DNA of 64,000 nt from JAAYCI01 sp964370195 (GTDB taxonomy: Bacteria; Bacillota; Clostridia; Oscillospirales; Ruminococcaceae), in NCBI GenBank assembly GCA_964370195.1, contig CAYJIH010000005.1, positions 20,166-84,165 on the forward strand, given 5' to 3'. Positions 34,615 to 43,884 of the stretch are shown in pieces; positions within the stretch are counted from its first letter, which is position 1, and each line of letters begins with the position of its first letter. The position numbers and the translations under genes are program-made. The notes beneath the pieces are model-generated. The model did no database searches and had not been told where the DNA came from. It saw nothing but the letters and a program-made list of their open reading frames with translations.

Positions 34615-37059
34615 TTAATACACCGTATCCGCATTAAAATCAATGTACACATTTGTTTTTTTCGCATGCTTGCTTTTGTTGTAGCCATCCAATGTTCTTG
34701 CCAGCAAATCTCTGAAATTCGCATCCACCTTGCATTTAATGGTCAGGCGCCAACGCCACTGTCCGGCCACACGATTGATGTTCATCGGGGCTGGCCCCAG
34801 CACGCGCAATGGAACCGGCGCCCCCACTTTCGCCTCTTTTGTTAGAATATTAGCAAATGCGCACGCCCCTTGTTCCACAAGTATTTCATCTTTTGAAACA
34901 AAACCCACCACACACACGTGACAAAAAGGCGGATACAACGCCACTTGACGAAACATAATTTCCTGTTCGTAAAAAGCAGGGTAATTTTGGCTTGCCGCCA
35001 GTTGTAACACCGCATTTTCCGGATCCATGGTTTGAATCATCGCATGGCCCGATTCACCAAAACGCCCTGCACGGCCCACCACCTGTGTCACAAGAGAAAA
35101 CACATGTTCTTGTGTGCGGTATCCCTGCCCAAACAAAAGAGAATCAATGCCCACAACGCCCACAAGGCCCACTTTTTCAAAATCAAGCCCCTTGGCCACC
35201 ATCTGGGTGCCCAATAAGATATCATACTCCCCTGCACGAAATGCGCGAAGCATGCTCTCATGCGCCCCTTTGCGACGTGTCGTATCCAAATCCATACGCA
35301 AGACACGCGCTGCTGGAAACCGCAGCTGTAACTCCTCTTCTACGCGTTGTGTACCAAATCCGGTGTACCGAATTTCGCCCTCGCACTCCGGACAAACCAC
35401 TGGCGCAGGACACAACGTTTTTCCACAGTAATGACATAACAATTTGCCAAAACCAACATTATTATCCTCATTTTGCTCAAACCGTTCCAAAGCATTTGTT
35501 TTTTTTGCCATCATTTTCCAAAGCGACAGTGCATCAGAAGCGATCTCTTTATTAGATAACTCCGGCGCTGACGTACACGCAGAACTATTTTCACACTCTG
35601 CACTTTTTGAACTATGTGATTTACCTCTATGAAAAATCATTGGCACAGAACACGCATCGCATTTCAGCACTGCCCCACAAATACGGCAAACACCCACACG
35701 GTGATATCCCCTTTTGTTAAGCAATAAAATAACCTGACGTTCCTTTTCCAACATTTCTGTAATGGATGCCGCCAACTGCCCACCAATTGCCCCTGTGTTT
35801 CCCTCGTTCATTTCGTTTCTCATATCGGCCATTTCCACACTGGGTAAAGGTAAATCCCCGTATCGTTGTAACAAACTATGCTTACTATATCTGCCTTGCT
35901 CTGCCACATAATAATCCACAACACTTGGCGTTGCCGATGCAAGAACCAAAAGAGAACCATGGCGCAACGCGCGCCGTTTTGCTACTTCTATAGAATCATA
36001 ACGCGGGGATGCATCACTTTGATAGCTTCTATCTTGCTCTTCGTCTAAAACAATCAACCCAATTCGTGAAAGAGGGGCAAAAACGGCACTCCGTGTACCA
36101 ATCACCACAGCGGCCTCCCCAGTTTGCACGCTTTTCCATTGAATATAGCGCTCACTTGCCGATAAGCCACTGTGTTGCACCGCCACACGGTCCCCAAACA
36201 CAACCTTAAATTTTTCAATCATCTGTTGGGTTAAGCCAATTTCCGGCACCAAAATCAAACTGCTTTTGCCTTCGCTCAAACAACGGTAGGCCAAATGTAA
36301 AAACACCGCTGTTTTTCCACTGCCTGTAATGCCATATAACAGTGCAGGGCGTGTGTCTTGCGCTGTCTGTTTGGCACACAACTCATCCAACACCTGCTGT
36401 TGTAATTCACTCAATACAGGCAAACGCTCAATTGAAACAGGTGATGCCTGGATTGGCACGTTGTTTTTGTCACGTTGAAACTTTTGTAAAACACCACGCT
36501 TCACAAGGCCTTCTGCAACAGAAGCCCCCACGCTACACGCATCGCATATTTCTTGTTTTTCTTTTGCAGCATCACCTAAAAACGATAAAACACACTGTTG
36601 TTTTACCGTCCATTTATTGCCTTGCTCCACAAAGTCTTCCGCTAGCATGTACACCGTTTCGCTAGGGCGTTGCATTTCTGTTTTTAGCACCCAAGCGCCC
36701 GTATCATCACGCACCGCTTGGTATCGCCCTCCACGCGGCACCACTGTTTTCACCGCCTCGTACCAAGTGCAAAATGTAGCCTGCTTTAAATAACGTACCA
36801 TGGCCAGCGCTTCCTCGCTTAGGGCCTCTTGCGCCGGTGCAATCGAAAGTACATCTTTAATCCGTTTAACGTTTTGTGGCGGTTTAACACACTTCAAAAC
36901 AATCCCTATTCGTGGCTTTGCTTGCCCTCGTCCAAACGGAACCAACACAACTGCCCCTGTTAAAACCGGCTGAGTTTGCGAAAGTGGCACACGGTATGTA
37001 TACAATTTATCAAATTCATACGTTGCCTCTTCTATGGCAACTTCAATATATTCTTCCAT
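34615..37059 (-). CDS. priA: Primosomal replication-restart helicase
   Basis: 814 residues. N-terminal DNA-binding domain (~1-105), winged helix, then superfamily 2 helicase core with Walker A GITGSGKTAVF, motif II LDEEQD (usually DEEHD), SATPS and the C-terminal lobe (QMVAKGLDF, TQVVGRAGR). The zinc-binding module has CRICG...CDAC and CHYC...CPEC pairs, but ~50 extra residues (SHSSKSAEC to GFGKLL) are inserted between the first and second pairs. PriA reloads the replisome at stalled forks. It follows gmk; coaBC and rpoZ, often found between them, are absent. Confidence 0.95.
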   Translation of the reverse strand: MEEYIEVAIEEATYEFDKLYTYRVPLSQTQPVLTGAVVLVPFGRGQAKPRIGIVLKCVKPPQNVKRIKDVLSIAPAQEALSEEALAMVRYLKQATFCTWYEAVKTVVPRGGRYQAVRDDTGAWVLKTEMQRPSETVYMLAEDFVEQGNKWTVKQQCVLSFLGDAAKEKQEICDACSVGASVAEGLVKRGVLQKFQRDKNNVPIQASPVSIERLPVLSELQQQVLDELCAKQTAQDTRPALLYGITGSGKTAVFLHLAYRCLSEGKSSLILVPEIGLTQQMIEKFKVVFGDRVAVQHSGLSASERYIQWKSVQTGEAAVVIGTRSAVFAPLSRIGLIVLDEEQDRSYQSDASPRYDSIEVAKRRALRHGSLLVLASATPSVVDYYVAEQGRYSKHSLLQRYGDLPLPSVEMADMRNEMNEGNTGAIGGQLAASITEMLEKERQVILLLNKRGYHRVGVCRICGAVLKCDACSVPMIFHRGKSHSSKSAECENSSACTSAPELSNKEIASDALSLWKMMAKKTNALERFEQNEDNNVGFGKLLCHYCGKTLCPAPVVCPECEGEIRYTGFGTQRVEEELQLRFPAARVLRMDLDTTRRKGAHESMLRAFRAGEYDILLGTQMVAKGLDFEKVGLVGVVGIDSLLFGQGYRTQEHVFSLVTQVVGRAGRFGESGHAMIQTMDPENAVLQLAASQNYPAFYEQEIMFRQVALYPPFCHVCVVGFVSKDEILVEQGACAFANILTKEAKVGAPVPLRVLGPAPMNINRVAGQWRWRLTIKCKVDANFRDLLARTLDGYNKSKHAKKTNVYIDFNADTVY

Positions 37060-37132
37060 CTTGCTCCATGCATACTGGTTTTATCGTTTTAACCCATCCT
37101 ATCCAACAAAATCATGTGTCGGCTTGCGCCTT

Positions 37133-37705
37133 TTATTTTACATCTTGGCAATTTTGACGGATAATTTCGAACACTTGTTTTGCACATTCAGAGAGCTCAT
37201 CATTCACAAGCACATGGTCGTATTCATGCGCGTACTGCAACTCCTCTTCTGCTCGATGCAACCGTTTTTTCACCAACGCTTCCTGTTCTGTTCCACGAGA
37301 GCGCAAACGTTTTTCAAGCTCCTCCATGCTGGGTGGTTTAATAAAAATAGTGGTACAATGTGGATATTCTTTTTTCACATTGGCAGCACCTTCCACCTCG
37401 ATCACAAGCACACAAGGAACGTTTCTATTCAAACGGTCATCAATTTGGCTTATCAATGTGCCGTAATAATTGCCCACATAATTTGTATATTCAAGAAGCT
37501 CGTCTCTTGAAATATGTGCTTCAAACGCTTCTTTTGTTATAAAAAAATAGTGAACCCCATGCATTTCCCCTTCACGTGGCTCACGCGTGGTGGCACTCAC
37601 ACTACATTCTACTTCCGGATGATTTTTAATCACCTCTTGTATCACACTGTCTTTTCCGCTGCCGGACGGCCCGCTAATCACCGTTAAAAATCTCTCTTTA
37701 TTCAT
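37133..37705 (-). CDS. gmk: Guanylate kinase
   Basis: About 190 residues. Phosphorylates GMP to GDP. P-loop SGPSGSGKDSV, GMP-binding TREPREGEMHGVHYFF and lid-region sequence. ATG 37705 is chosen: AAGGGG lies nine bases upstream and the family N terminus (NKERFLTVISGPSG) begins here; ATG 37711 is possible. It overlaps the end of remA by eight bases. The P-loop has Asp after the Lys (GKDSV), where Ser or Thr is usual. Confidence 0.94.
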   Translation of the reverse strand: MNKERFLTVISGPSGSGKDSVIQEVIKNHPEVECSVSATTREPREGEMHGVHYFFITKEAFEAHISRDELLEYTNYVGNYYGTLISQIDDRLNRNVPCVLVIEVEGAANVKKEYPHCTTIFIKPPSMEELEKRLRSRGTEQEALVKKRLHRAEEELQYAHEYDHVLVNDELSECAKQVFEIIRQNCQDVK

Positions 37706-37961
37706 TTTCATCCACCCCTTGTATACTTTCCTCTTGCATGCGCCCTGCCAACACTTCAAGCGACAATGCGCAAAGCACAACATGCTCTGAATCCATCACC
37801 AAAACAGAGCGTGCTTTGCGTCCATACGTTGTATCAATAAGCATACCACGCTGGCGTGCTGCTGTTATCAACCGTTTTGTAGGGGCAGATTCTATGCCAA
37901 CCGTAGCAATCAGCCTATCAGCATTCACCATATTTCCAAACCCAATATTAACCAGTTTCAT
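37698..37961 (-). CDS. remA: Extracellular matrix regulator RemA-like protein
   Basis: 87 residues, DUF370/RemA family. The motifs LVNIGFGNMVNADRLIA, KRLITAARQRGMLIDTTYGRK and VLVMDSEHVVLCAL are characteristic. RemA is an oligomeric DNA-binding activator of biofilm matrix genes in Bacillus subtilis; its role in Clostridia is less clear. Position between yicC and gmk is conserved in Bacillota. Confidence 0.93.
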   Translation of the reverse strand: MKLVNIGFGNMVNADRLIATVGIESAPTKRLITAARQRGMLIDTTYGRKARSVLVMDSEHVVLCALSLEVLAGRMQEESIQGVDENE

Positions 37962-37977
37962 CTATGCTCTTGCCCCT

Positions 37978-38856
37978 TTATTCCAGGTTTTGTATCTGCT
38001 CCCTAATTTTTTCAACTTCCCCTTTCATATCTACCACAATACGCGTAATTTCCACCTCTTGACATTTAGACCCAATGGTGTTCACTTCTCGGTTTAGTTC
38101 TTGGCTTAAAAAATCCAGTTTTCTTCCCACTGTATCCGGCAAAGAAAGCGTATCTCTGTATTGCGCAATGTGGCTATGCAAACGCACCGTTTCTTCATCC
38201 ACAGCCGTTTTATCAGCAAATAAAGCCGCCTCTTGTAGCAAGCGCGCTTGCTCTATATGCTGGTCTTCCAGCACTTCTTTCAGCCGCTCGTACAAACGCT
38301 CGCGATATCGTTGTACACGTCCTGCACTCGTTTTTTCAATGACGGCCAAATGCCCTTCCAGTGTAGATAAACGTGCAAGCACATCCTCCACAAGTTTTGC
38401 ACCTTCCAACTGCTGCATCTCTTGATGTTGCTGCAGCGCCTCTTGCGTTATTGCCAAAACATCTTGAACAAGTTCTTCTTCGTCTTCCTCGTCTCGCGTT
38501 ACGGTAAACACATCTGGAAAACGCAATAAAGTAGACACCGTTGTATCATTCTCAATCCCCAATTCCGAGGCAATCTCAGAAATAGCCTCACAATAGGCAA
38601 AAGACACCGGAAGGTTGGCCTGCACGGAAGTATGTGTATCTGCCAAATTTTGCACAAGCAAACCCACCTCCACACGCCCACGTGCCACGCGCTGAGACAC
38701 TTGCTTTTTTACCGCTTCTTCAACAAACCCCATATTGCGCGGCAGCCGCATTGAAAACTCAAAATATCTTGAATTTACACTTTTTATCTCCACCGCTATC
38801 TTGCGCCCATGGCATTCTCCTTGTGCACGCCCATAGCCAGTCATACTTTTCGCCAT
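37978..38856 (-). CDS. yicC: YicC/YloC-family endoribonuclease
   Basis: About 292 residues. N-terminal KSMTGYGRAQGE and C-terminal KCQEVEITRIVVDMKGEVEKIREQIQNLE match the two conserved ends of the family (YicC-N and DUF1732). Members have been reported as RNases affecting small RNA or mRNA stability. ATG 38856 is preceded by GAGGGGG; the GTG at 38877 overlaps that site. Confidence 0.92.
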   Translation of the reverse strand: MAKSMTGYGRAQGECHGRKIAVEIKSVNSRYFEFSMRLPRNMGFVEEAVKKQVSQRVARGRVEVGLLVQNLADTHTSVQANLPVSFAYCEAISEIASELGIENDTTVSTLLRFPDVFTVTRDEEDEEELVQDVLAITQEALQQHQEMQQLEGAKLVEDVLARLSTLEGHLAVIEKTSAGRVQRYRERLYERLKEVLEDQHIEQARLLQEAALFADKTAVDEETVRLHSHIAQYRDTLSLPDTVGRKLDFLSQELNREVNTIGSKCQEVEITRIVVDMKGEVEKIREQIQNLE

Positions 38857-39010
38857 TTTTTGCCGCCCCCTCTTCACTATCTATAATGTTCTAAATAACC
38901 AGCGCAAAACATCGCCAGCGCCATTCATAATACAGGAAAAATTTCTCGGTTTTCTTTCTTATTCCGTATCTATAAGCCTACGCTTCCACTATTTATACCG
39001 GATTTAGATG
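38857..39010. other. Leader region before yicC
   Basis: No convincing -35/-10 pair was found for the yicC operon. The heptamer GCGCTGG occurs twice on the minus strand within ~25 bases (inside 38897-38925). No coding frame is seen. Confidence 0.4.
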
Positions 39011-39067
39011 AAAAAAAACACACTTGATACACTGCATTTGCTTTTATTAAGTGTATCAGCTTTTTTG
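39011..39067. terminator. Bidirectional hairpin terminator between yicC promoter region and gdhA
   Basis: TGATACACT (39025-39033) pairs with AGTGTATCA (39050-39058). T-runs follow in both directions: GCTTTTTTG on the plus strand and eight T a few bases away on the minus strand. Confidence 0.7.
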
Positions 39068-39093
39068 TATTTTTGCAAACAAAACTCCGGTAA

Positions 39094-39123
39094 TGCAAAA
39101 AGCCGTCTTGTATAAACAAGACG
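39094..39123 (-). terminator. Terminator of gdhA
   Basis: CGTCTTG pairs with CAAGACG around a six-base loop, followed on the minus strand by GCTTTTTGC. It is ~40 bases after the gdhA stop and stands in tandem with the hairpin at 39025-39058. Confidence 0.8.
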
Positions 39124-39165
39124 ACTTATCAATCTTTTTTAACACATGCATCCATTCTACTGTTT

Positions 39166-40509
39166 TTAATACGCGATCCCTTGCGCAACCATTGCTTCAA
39201 CCACTTTTTCAAAACCGGCAATGTTTGCACCCGCCGTTAAATCACCCGGTTTTCCGTAACGCTTGGCCGCTTCCAGTGAAGAATGAACAATATTTACCAT
39301 AATCTCTCGCAATCGAGACTCCACTTCTTCAAAGCCCCAATTCAAACGCATCGAATCTTGGCTCATCTCAAGCCCACTTGTGGCAACACCACCCGCATTC
39401 GACGCCTTGCCCGGACCATAAATAACACCACTTTCTCTTAGCACCTCTGTTGCTTCTCGTGTGCATGGCATATTGGCACCTTCCGCCACCATCACAACGC
39501 CATTTTTCACCAAAAGCTCTGCATCGTCTTTATCCAGCTCATTTTGCGTTGCGCAAGGCAAGGCTATATCTACAGGAACACCCCACACACGCTCTCCTTC
39601 GCAATACTGCGCGTCTCGTTCCTTCACATAATCGAGAATACGCCCACGTTCTTCCAGCTTAATATATTTAATCAATTCTAAATCTATCCCATTTGCATCG
39701 TAGATATAACCATTCGAATCGCTCATGGTAACCACTTTTCCGCCCAATTGCTGTGCTTTTTCTGCAGCAAAAATGGCCGCATTGCCACTGCCCGATATCG
39801 CCACACGACGGCCTTCAATAGAACCCTTGCCCAGCACCTTTAATGCTTCTTGTACATAATAGCACAAGCCATATCCCGTGGCTTCTGTGCGCACAAGGCT
39901 TCCGCCAAAACTCAAACCTTTTCCCGTAAGCACCCCAACAAATTCATTTTTGATGCGTTTGTATTGGCCAAACAAATAGCCAACCTCCCTTGCACCCACA
40001 CCAATATCACCGGCCGGCACATCGGTAAATTGCCCTATATGGTGCGAAAGTTCCGACATATAGCTTTGACAAAAACGCATCACTTCATCGTCACTTTTCC
40101 CCTTCGGGTCAAAATCTGCGCCACCCTTGCCGCCCCCCATTGGCAGGGTGGTAAGGCTATTTTTAAACACTTGCTCAAAGCCTAAAAACTTAATAACAGA
40201 GGCTGTAACGGTTGGATGAAAACGCAAACCTCCCTTGTATGGGCCAAGTGCAGAATTAAACTGTACACGATAGCCACGATTCACTTGCACACGGCCCTTA
40301 TCGTCTACCCACGTAACGCGAAAATGAATAAAACGCTCTGGCTCTACAATTCGTTCTAAAATACCGTGTTTTTTAATATCATCCCGTTTTGTACAAACCA
40401 TATCTAAACTTTCAAACACTTCATGTACCGCTTGTAAAAATTCGGTCTCGCCAGCATTGAGCTTTTCTGTAGCCTCATACACTTCCTGTACATACCTACT
40501 TTGAAACAT
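39166..40509 (-). CDS. gdhA: NADP-type glutamate dehydrogenase
   Basis: 447 residues, the size of hexameric GDH50 enzymes (about 445-450). Catalytic and substrate lysines lie in GPYKGGLRFHP and PMGGGKGGADFDPKGKSD; PAGDIGVGAREVGYLFGQYK and AISGSGNAAIFAAEKA (dinucleotide fold) follow. Reversibly aminates 2-oxoglutarate. Monocistronic, with its own promoter and terminators. NADP preference is inferred from the GSGNAA form of the Rossmann loop and the subfamily. Confidence 0.95.
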   Translation of the reverse strand: MFQSRYVQEVYEATEKLNAGETEFLQAVHEVFESLDMVCTKRDDIKKHGILERIVEPERFIHFRVTWVDDKGRVQVNRGYRVQFNSALGPYKGGLRFHPTVTASVIKFLGFEQVFKNSLTTLPMGGGKGGADFDPKGKSDDEVMRFCQSYMSELSHHIGQFTDVPAGDIGVGAREVGYLFGQYKRIKNEFVGVLTGKGLSFGGSLVRTEATGYGLCYYVQEALKVLGKGSIEGRRVAISGSGNAAIFAAEKAQQLGGKVVTMSDSNGYIYDANGIDLELIKYIKLEERGRILDYVKERDAQYCEGERVWGVPVDIALPCATQNELDKDDAELLVKNGVVMVAEGANMPCTREATEVLRESGVIYGPGKASNAGGVATSGLEMSQDSMRLNWGFEEVESRLREIMVNIVHSSLEAAKRYGKPGDLTAGANIAGFEKVVEAMVAQGIAY

Positions 40510-40575
40510 AAAATTCTCCTTTTCTGTTTCTATTCGTTTCGCTCAGTTGCCCTCCCTTTGCTTGTACCAATAAAA

Positions 40576-40604
40576 ATTATAAAATGTTTTGCGAATAAAT
40601 GCAA
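40576..40604 (-). promoter_or_regulatory. Sigma-A promoter of gdhA
   Basis: Minus strand: -35 TTGCAT (40599-40604), 17-bp spacer, -10 TATAAT (40576-40581); leader of ~60 bases. Confidence 0.8.
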
Positions 40605-40717
40605 TTCTCTTAAGCACACTTTGGCTTTTTGAGCACATCCCCACCCTTTTACAATCTTTTTTCTGGCAAAATTGTCCTTGTGAAGCACATGTTTGTCCTT
40701 ATACGAAACACAAATTT

Positions 40718-40757
40718 ATAAAAAAACAGGAAGAACATAATGCCTTCCTGTTTTTTA
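40718..40757 (-). terminator. Terminator of the RNase P RNA gene
   Basis: AACAGGAAG pairs with CTTCCTGTT around a loop of ~10 bases, followed by a run of T on the minus strand, just after the mature 3' end. Confidence 0.88.
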
Positions 40758-40760
40758 TAA

Positions 40761-41104
40761 GCAAACCATAAGCCGGGTTCTGTATTAGAGGACAATCTAT
40801 CTTGGCCGACTGTCGCCAGCCGGCTCATGCCATGTAGGGGACGCGCAGGGTACGCTGAGGCAATGCCTCTGTCCCCGATGTTGCTTCCGGTAGGGTTTAC
40901 AGGGCCGCAAAGTTGCCAGTGCGCCGGTGAGCTCTTACCTCACCTTTCCACCCTTGCCACGCACCTGTTCAGGCCGTTCGGCGGTTGCTTTCTGTTGCAC
41001 TATCCCTAGGGTCGCCCCCGGCTGCCGTTAGCAGTTACCGTTCCCTTATGAAGCCCGGACTTTCCTCACCTGCTTTCGCAAGCGCTGCCCTCTGGTTTAC
41101 TTAC
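40761..41104 (-). ncRNA. rnpB: RNase P RNA, bacterial type A
   Basis: About 344 bases. The minus strand has the conserved 5' core GAGGAAAGTCCGGGC, the mid-core GGGTGGAAAGGTGAGGTAAGA and the 3' core ACAGAACCCGGCTTATGG. The ends GTAAACCA and TGGTTTGC pair as helix P1. Layout fits the ancestral A type rather than the Bacillus B type. This is the catalytic RNA that matures the 5' end of tRNAs. No coding gene lies in 40510-41157. Confidence 0.95.
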
Positions 41105-41111
41105 GTGTATA

Positions 41112-41140
41112 AGTATACCTTATTTTCTTTATCTTGGCAA
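41112..41140 (-). promoter_or_regulatory. Promoter of the RNase P RNA gene
   Basis: Minus strand: -35 TTGCCA (41135-41140), 17-bp spacer, -10 TATACT (41112-41117). The expected start near 41105 agrees with the P1-defined 5' end. Confidence 0.85.
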
Positions 41141-41157
41141 ATAGACAAAGCGTGGTT

Positions 41158-41523
41158 CTATTTTGGCAAACGCGCACCACAACGGCGACAATACAACGTG
41201 TTCTTCATTCCTTGTGCACCACATAGAGCACATTGAACGTGAGAATTATCCATTGCCTGTTGTGCTTCGTGCAACTCAATTTGTGCTTTTATCACATCAA
41301 TTTCTCGCACATAATGCTCCACCATTGTGTCGCTTTCTTGCTCTGTTTTATGCAGCATATACACAAGAGCGCCCAGTTGTTTTTGTGCCTTTGCCAAACG
41401 CCGCTTCAATTGATACAGTTCCACGCGGCCACGCCCATTTTGTGCCACCTCCACCGCCTGTTGCGCCACTTTGTCTACCACTCGGCCAGCTGAAGTGAAC
41501 ATACTGTCAAATTCCTGTTTCAT
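41158..41523 (-). CDS. Small protein with coiled coil and C-terminal zinc ribbon
   Basis: 121 residues, not recognised as a named family. Residues ~30-90 are predicted helical (LKRRLAKAQKQLGALVYML, REIDVIKAQIELHEAQQAM). The C terminus has two CxxC pairs, CALC and CRRC, in a zinc-ribbon spacing. It ends the cdaA-to-kinase gene series, 20 bases after the kinase. Function unknown. Confidence 0.7.
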   Translation of the reverse strand: MKQEFDSMFTSAGRVVDKVAQQAVEVAQNGRGRVELYQLKRRLAKAQKQLGALVYMLHKTEQESDTMVEHYVREIDVIKAQIELHEAQQAMDNSHVQCALCGAQGMKNTLYCRRCGARLPK

Positions 41524-41543
41524 GCAATAGCCTCCTTTCTGCT

Positions 41544-42467
41544 TTACCCAAGAAATTCTCTTAACATTGAATCTTTCGGAACATACTTATCCGATAGCAC
41601 ATGGCAATGCGAAAACCTATCTGCCAAACTGTTGAGCTGACGGCCGTACGTGGTGTCCTCCATTGTGTCTTTTAAACGTTCTATAAACGGTGCCAAAACA
41701 CAAATTTCATAGCTAAATGAAGTATCTACAAGCAAATCCGCATGGCTTTTAAAGCTTTTAATGTACAGGTCTTCCCCTTCGCACACACGCGGCCATAACG
41801 ACATTGTTTTTTCAATGGAATGGCCACGAAACTTGCTATCGCGCACCAGCCGGCGTGCCAAACGCACATCTCGTGTTGGCAAAAAACGTTGGCCGCCGTG
41901 GGAATATTCTTCGCGTAGCCCCGCATATATTTTAAACACACTGTCTTGTGGCAAAACACTTGTCAAACGCGGGTTTAAAGCATGAATTCCCTCTACAAAA
42001 ACCACACCATCTCCCAAACATAGATGTTTGCGCTCTGCTTTTCTCTCCTCTTTTTCAAAATCGAACTGTGGCAAATCACAGCACCCATTCTCTAAAAGAG
42101 AAAGCAAACAACGGTGTATTTCTTCTATATCTAAAGCATCTACACTTTCATAATCCTTGCTTCCGTCTGCAAGGCGTGGGTAGATATCGATATTTTTATA
42201 AAAATCGTCCAAACTGATGGTGACTGCATTTTTACCATACACTTGTAAGGTTTTTTGTAGCTTAAGCGCCGTGGTGGTTTTGCCTGAAGCCGATGGCCCT
42301 GTTAGCATAACCACACGGCAGCCAGAACCCACTGTTTCTTTGGCCGCTGCCATAATGCGTGCTTCGTAACCTATTTCGCAGTGCCTTACAAACGATTCGG
42401 CCATTTCAGCGGCTGTATTCACCAACCCCACTTCCACCAAGCGTTTTGGAATCCAAAATGCCGGCAT
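41544..42467 (-). CDS. Uridine kinase-like nucleoside kinase
   Basis: 307 residues, P-loop kinase of the phosphoribulokinase/uridine kinase family. Walker A is TGPSASGKTTTA; SLDDFYKN, VFVEGIHALNPRLTS, RDVRLARRLVRDSKFRGHS and the lid arginines match the clostridial nucleoside kinase family. Relatives often have an additional N-terminal TGS-type domain (about 550 residues in total), which is missing here. The ATG at 42467 has GGGGG six to seven bases upstream, giving a 62-base overlap with hemZ; an ATG at 42404 lacks a ribosome site. Confidence 0.82.
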   Translation of the reverse strand: MPAFWIPKRLVEVGLVNTAAEMAESFVRHCEIGYEARIMAAAKETVGSGCRVVMLTGPSASGKTTTALKLQKTLQVYGKNAVTISLDDFYKNIDIYPRLADGSKDYESVDALDIEEIHRCLLSLLENGCCDLPQFDFEKEERKAERKHLCLGDGVVFVEGIHALNPRLTSVLPQDSVFKIYAGLREEYSHGGQRFLPTRDVRLARRLVRDSKFRGHSIEKTMSLWPRVCEGEDLYIKSFKSHADLLVDTSFSYEICVLAPFIERLKDTMEDTTYGRQLNSLADRFSHCHVLSDKYVPKDSMLREFLG

Positions 42468-43884
42468 AAACTTCCCCCACTTCCTTTTTTCTTTCTCTCA
42501 CTTTTTCAAAATTACGTAAATATTCCAGTGGAACTTTGTCGTTAAAATACCGCTTTATCTGCGCCCCTTGCCCAAACACAAGCTTGGTAACACCTCCGGC
42601 ACCCACACTTAGAATACTTTGTACTTCTTCCATTATATAGATATTATAAGCACTTTCATAGCCTTTTTTACTCCAACCGGTGTTTTCGAAGTTTCCAGGC
42701 GTATTTTTTTGGCGGTAAAGATAATAAGGATGATAACCAGCCGCCCTCAATTGTGCATATGCCATTTCCAGCATCCCTTCGGCCTCACTCGTTTGTTGCT
42801 CTTGCTGTGCCAAATGAGAAGCCCGTTTCAACGTCAATGTATGAAGTGTAATATTTTCCGGCATACAGGAAAGCGTTTGCTGCAAACTTTTCGCAAAACT
42901 CTCTTCTGTTTCTTTGGGCAGGCCTGCAATAAGATCCATATTCAAAACGGGTATTTTTGCCCCTCGAACTTCTTGCACACACCGCAACACTTCTTGCGGC
43001 CCATGATTGCGCCCTATGGCTTGCAACACGGCTGGTGTCATGCTTTGTGGGTTTACAGACACCCTGCCCACCTGATGTGCATTCAAAACCAATAATTTTT
43101 CCAAGTCTGTGCAATCGGCACGTCCCATTTCAACGGTATATTCCCATAGCCGAGAAAGATCAAATGTTTGCTGCACCACCGTAAGAAGCCAATCCAGCTG
43201 TTTTGCGCTCAACACAGCCGGCGTACCACCACCTACATAAATGCATCTCAGTTGCAATCCATACTCTTTCACAATCCTACTTGTCAGCTGCAACTCTTCT
43301 TGCAATTTTTCAAGATAAACCGGCAACAAAGAGCCTTCTTTTTCAATCGACTGCGAAACAAAACTACAATAACTGCAACGTGTAGGGCAAAATGGAATAG
43401 AAATATACACGCTGATATCCCGCGGCGATAACATCTCCAAAAAAGGACGTTGTACCGAAAACACATCCTTTGCCAAGTGCAATTTACTCTCGCCAATTAC
43501 ATACTGTTCCTGTAAAAATTCTGCTGCGGCAAGCTCGCCCAGTTCCTCTATTTTGTTGCGAAGCAATCGCACAGGCCGAACACCGGTTAACATTCCCCAT
43601 GGTGGGCGCTGGCCTGTCTGTTCGCATAAAAACGAAAAAAGAAGCCGAGAAAGTGCCATTTTAGGCGCTTCATTTTGCAACACATCACATTTTTGCCAAC
43701 GCCAACATACTTGCCCGCCTATTTGCAAACCAACCGCCATGCGATATTTTCCATAGCGCGCATACACAAAATCCGCCTTTTTTCTGCCGTCATACGTGCT
43801 GCACGGAACTGCTTTTGGAAAAAACACACGCGTAAGGTGCTCTATTTCATACGCCGAGGAAAGCCCTTTTACATAAATTTGCAT
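42406..43884 (-). CDS. hemZ: Coproporphyrinogen III dehydrogenase-like radical SAM protein
   Basis: 492 residues, HemZ/HemN family. A ~165-residue N-terminal extension typical of HemZ (MLTGVRPVRLLRNKIEE) precedes the radical SAM core with cluster motif CPTRCSYCSF and IYVGGGTPA. Family members are annotated as oxygen-independent coproporphyrinogen oxidases, but many HemN-like proteins have other roles; no other haem genes are in the window. Start ATG shares one base with the stop of the preceding MBL gene. Confidence 0.87.
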   Translation of the reverse strand: MQIYVKGLSSAYEIEHLTRVFFPKAVPCSTYDGRKKADFVYARYGKYRMAVGLQIGGQVCWRWQKCDVLQNEAPKMALSRLLFSFLCEQTGQRPPWGMLTGVRPVRLLRNKIEELGELAAAEFLQEQYVIGESKLHLAKDVFSVQRPFLEMLSPRDISVYISIPFCPTRCSYCSFVSQSIEKEGSLLPVYLEKLQEELQLTSRIVKEYGLQLRCIYVGGGTPAVLSAKQLDWLLTVVQQTFDLSRLWEYTVEMGRADCTDLEKLLVLNAHQVGRVSVNPQSMTPAVLQAIGRNHGPQEVLRCVQEVRGAKIPVLNMDLIAGLPKETEESFAKSLQQTLSCMPENITLHTLTLKRASHLAQQEQQTSEAEGMLEMAYAQLRAAGYHPYYLYRQKNTPGNFENTGWSKKGYESAYNIYIMEEVQSILSVGAGGVTKLVFGQGAQIKRYFNDKVPLEYLRNFEKVRERKKEVGEVYAGILDSKTLGGSGVGEYSR

